Shown here: positions 62,807 through 64,000 of the stretch, in pieces
Numbering within the stretch: the first letter of the stretch is position 1
Layout: each line of letters opens with the position of its first letter
NCBI GenBank assembly: GCA_009845905.1
Contig: VXYS01000003.1
Location: forward strand, 153,688-217,687
Origin: Gammaproteobacteria bacterium
GTDB lineage: Bacteria; Pseudomonadota; Gammaproteobacteria; Steroidobacterales; Foliamicaceae
Direction: 5' to 3'
Length of the DNA: 64,000 bases
Notes under the pieces: generated by a model
What the model was told of the DNA's origin: nothing
Databases searched by the model: none
What the model saw: only the letters and a program-made list of their open reading frames with translations
Translations under genes and position numbers: made by a program

Positions 62807-63349
62807 TCAGTAATTGAGGGCGAGGGTGCGCGGTTGACCGAATGAGGGCAGGCTGATGAGGTGCAATCTTCCCGGTCCGAATTCCGCCAGGTTGAGTGCG
62901 GCGGGGTCCCATTCGGCCAGCAGCGCCGACGCCAGGTTCGCGCCGGCCACGATGATCACGATTTTTCCGCGGTGCTGCCTGGCCAGACCGCGCGCGAAGG
63001 CGGCCGGGTCCTCGATCAGCACATCCGTAATGGGCTGTTCAAGGCTTTCGGAAAGCACGCGGACCGTCTCGCGCTCGGGTTCCCCGCCGGCGCTGAAGAT
63101 ACCGGCCAGCAGGTCGGGGGCCGCGAGGTTGCCCGCAAGCCGGCCAAGCGCCTCGGCGCGGGCACGGCCGGTAATGCTGAGCGAAGCGGAGTCGCCGTCC
63201 TGACGCTCGGCGGATGTCACGAGCAGCACCGTCGTGGTGGCTTCGCTGCCCTGAAGTTGCCAGACGACGATCAGAACGCCCGCCAGGAAAACGGCTGCCA
63301 GCAGGTTGCGGTAGCGCGGGCGCAATCTAGTACCGGCATGTGTCGGCAA
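62807..63349 (-). CDS. Membrane-anchored histidine phosphatase-like protein, apparently inactive
   Basis: A 180-residue protein with one N-terminal membrane segment (NLLAAVFLAGVLIVVWQLQ). The region TTTVLLVTSAERQDGDSASLS followed by ITGRARAEALGRLAG has the shape of a histidine phosphatase opening (usually RHAE..., LTxxGxxRA), but the RHG catalytic histidine is absent (TSAER instead). The later IVIIVAGANLASAL also lacks the usual SH. It may bind phosphates without hydrolysis, or be a decayed paralogue. Family call is tentative. Confidence 0.6.
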   Translation of the reverse strand: MPTHAGTRLRPRYRNLLAAVFLAGVLIVVWQLQGSEATTTVLLVTSAERQDGDSASLSITGRARAEALGRLAGNLAAPDLLAGIFSAGGEPERETVRVLSESLEQPITDVLIEDPAAFARGLARQHRGKIVIIVAGANLASALLAEWDPAALNLAEFGPGRLHLISLPSFGQPRTLALNY

Positions 63350-63436
63350 GGGACATGGCCTCGATAGTACTACCGCGATCTGCGTAAAATAAAGCGCATT
63401 GACGACACACTTTCGCGCATGTGAGGCGAGTTACAA

Positions 63437-63631
63437 GTGGACATCTTCAGCTTTTTCTTCGACAACGTGGGTGCGCTGTTCGCGCTCGCCTTTGTGCTGT
63501 TCAACCTGGCTGCCTGGGTCATGAGGCGCGTCCGGCAAAAGCGCGAACAGGAGCGATACGGGCACTATCCGCCCGCCGTACGGTCGGGCCGGCTGAATTA
63601 CGACGAGTACAGCAAGCGACGCGACGGCTGA
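63437..63631 (+). CDS. Small membrane protein of unknown function, 64 residues
   Basis: I do not recognise it. One hydrophobic segment (VGALFALAFVLFNLAAWVM, residues 11-29) is followed by a basic stretch (RRVRQKREQERYG) and a soluble Tyr/Arg-rich end. It starts with GTG, preceded by GAGGCGAG. It lies alone between two unrelated genes, 87 bases after the divergent phosphatase-like gene. A helper in the inner membrane is possible but is not supported by anything beyond its shape. Confidence 0.55.
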   Translation: MDIFSFFFDNVGALFALAFVLFNLAAWVMRRVRQKREQERYGHYPPAVRSGRLNYDEYSKRRDG

Positions 63632-63710
63632 TTGGCGCATCAAATGCCTAAAGGGCCCGGAGCCATGCCGGTGGTATGCTAGTTTCAAATGTGAGTGTCG
63701 GCCGACTGCA

Positions 63711-64000
63711 ATGAAAGCAACAGTGCGTATTTCAGGTTTTTGTGTGGCGCTCTCCGCAGTGCTGATTCTGGCGAACTGCCAGACGACCGGAGGCGTTTCC
63801 TCGCCGTCCGGCGGTCCCCCGGTTTCGATGCCATCGCCCAGCGGCAGCTCGGGTTCCTCAGGCGGCTCGCAAGGGTCGATGGGCGGTTCGCAGGGTTCCA
63901 TGGGCGGATCGCAAGGCTCGATGGGCTCCTCCCGGGGCTCCATGGGTTCGTCCGGGGGTTCTCAAGGTTCAATGGGCGGTTCGATGGGTTCCTCCGGCGG
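63711..64000 (+). CDS. Lipoprotein with Gly/Ser/Gln/Met repeats, 5' part
   Basis: The gene runs off the window; 96 codons are visible. A signal peptide with lipobox ILANC (Cys22) is followed by a short Pro/Ser-rich region. The remainder is a near-perfect repeat of SQGSMGGS-type units, with variants SSRGSMGSS and SSGGSQGSM, at least seven times. No folded domain is seen yet. The complementary strand has an open frame because of the repeat, but that reading is Pro/Glu/Cys-rich and implausible. Role unknown. Confidence 0.72.
   Translation, partial: MKATVRISGFCVALSAVLILANCQTTGGVSSPSGGPPVSMPSPSGSSGSSGGSQGSMGGSQGSMGGSQGSMGSSRGSMGSSGGSQGSMGGSMGSSG

Noticed and set aside
63431..63943. Minus-strand Pro/Glu/Cys repeat protein at the end of the window
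   Set aside because: It is the reverse reading of the Gly/Ser-repeat lipoprotein; the plus strand has a proper signal and lipobox.

Overview
The window is GC-rich, densely packed bacterial DNA. It looks like the chromosome of a gammaproteobacterium, probably uncultured and plausibly marine. Evidence: a TonB receptor; lipoprotein and Tat signals; the order rpsP-rimM-trmD-rplS; the order bepA-bcp-gcvR with divergent dapA and a bamC-like lipoprotein gene, as in E. coli; an Rrf2-controlled SUF operon; and rlmE just upstream of ftsH. No phage, insertion sequence, plasmid gene or CRISPR array is visible. Genes are often joined by 4-base ATGA overlaps.

Layout. 1-3014: end of rlmE, a 1-Cys peroxiredoxin and ftsH. 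3087-6718: a PLP decarboxylase with a small partner gene, divergent from an O-methyltransferase and a metallo-beta-lactamase-fold protein with a decayed metal site. 6919-12101: the imuA-imuB-dnaE2 mutagenesis cassette. 12175-14533: ribosomal operon, whose S16 carries a very long acidic tail. 14530-19293: a TRAP transporter of the TatT type (TatT, DctP, DctQ, DctM) and a PQQ sugar dehydrogenase. 19344-25016: SppA, a two-gene ABC exporter and a tandem pair of alpha/beta hydrolases, the second without a normal start codon. 25089-30959, minus strand: rrf2-sufBCDSUT. 31113-38950: class I aldolase, NCS1 permease, bepA, bcp, gcvR, dapA, mini-bamC, tRNA-Ser(GGA), an AmiD-like amidase and a glutathione transferase. 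38971-42308: two poorly known proteins and a Tat-exported flavoenzyme. 42324-56832: a large divergent catabolic region around a GntR regulator. 56845-62781: a DUF4139 protein, then a glutamine-amidotransferase-like gene, a D-amino-acid dehydrogenase, an FMN hydroxy-acid oxidase and a serine/threonine-dehydratase-like gene. 62807-64000: small envelope proteins and the start of a Gly/Ser-repeat lipoprotein.

The structure that genes do not explain lies in two palindrome families. The first (133-264 and 6727-6824) has two copies whose long arms differ completely in sequence but each pair with themselves, while the core next to the loop is conserved. The second, built on GGGAGCGAGGGCGTCC, occurs three times: between convergent genes, in frame inside sufU, and as the C-terminal codons of a quinoprotein. 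The third point of interest is the GntR-centred region. A nucleoside-phosphorylase-like protein, a PfkB kinase, a sugar isomerase, an isochorismatase-type hydrolase, two SDRs, an aldehyde dehydrogenase, an esterase, an MFS porter and a TonB receptor flank one palindromic operator, which suggests an uncharacterised route for a base-sugar or similar conjugate.

All assignments come from reading the translated sequences and from memory of the families; no search was run.
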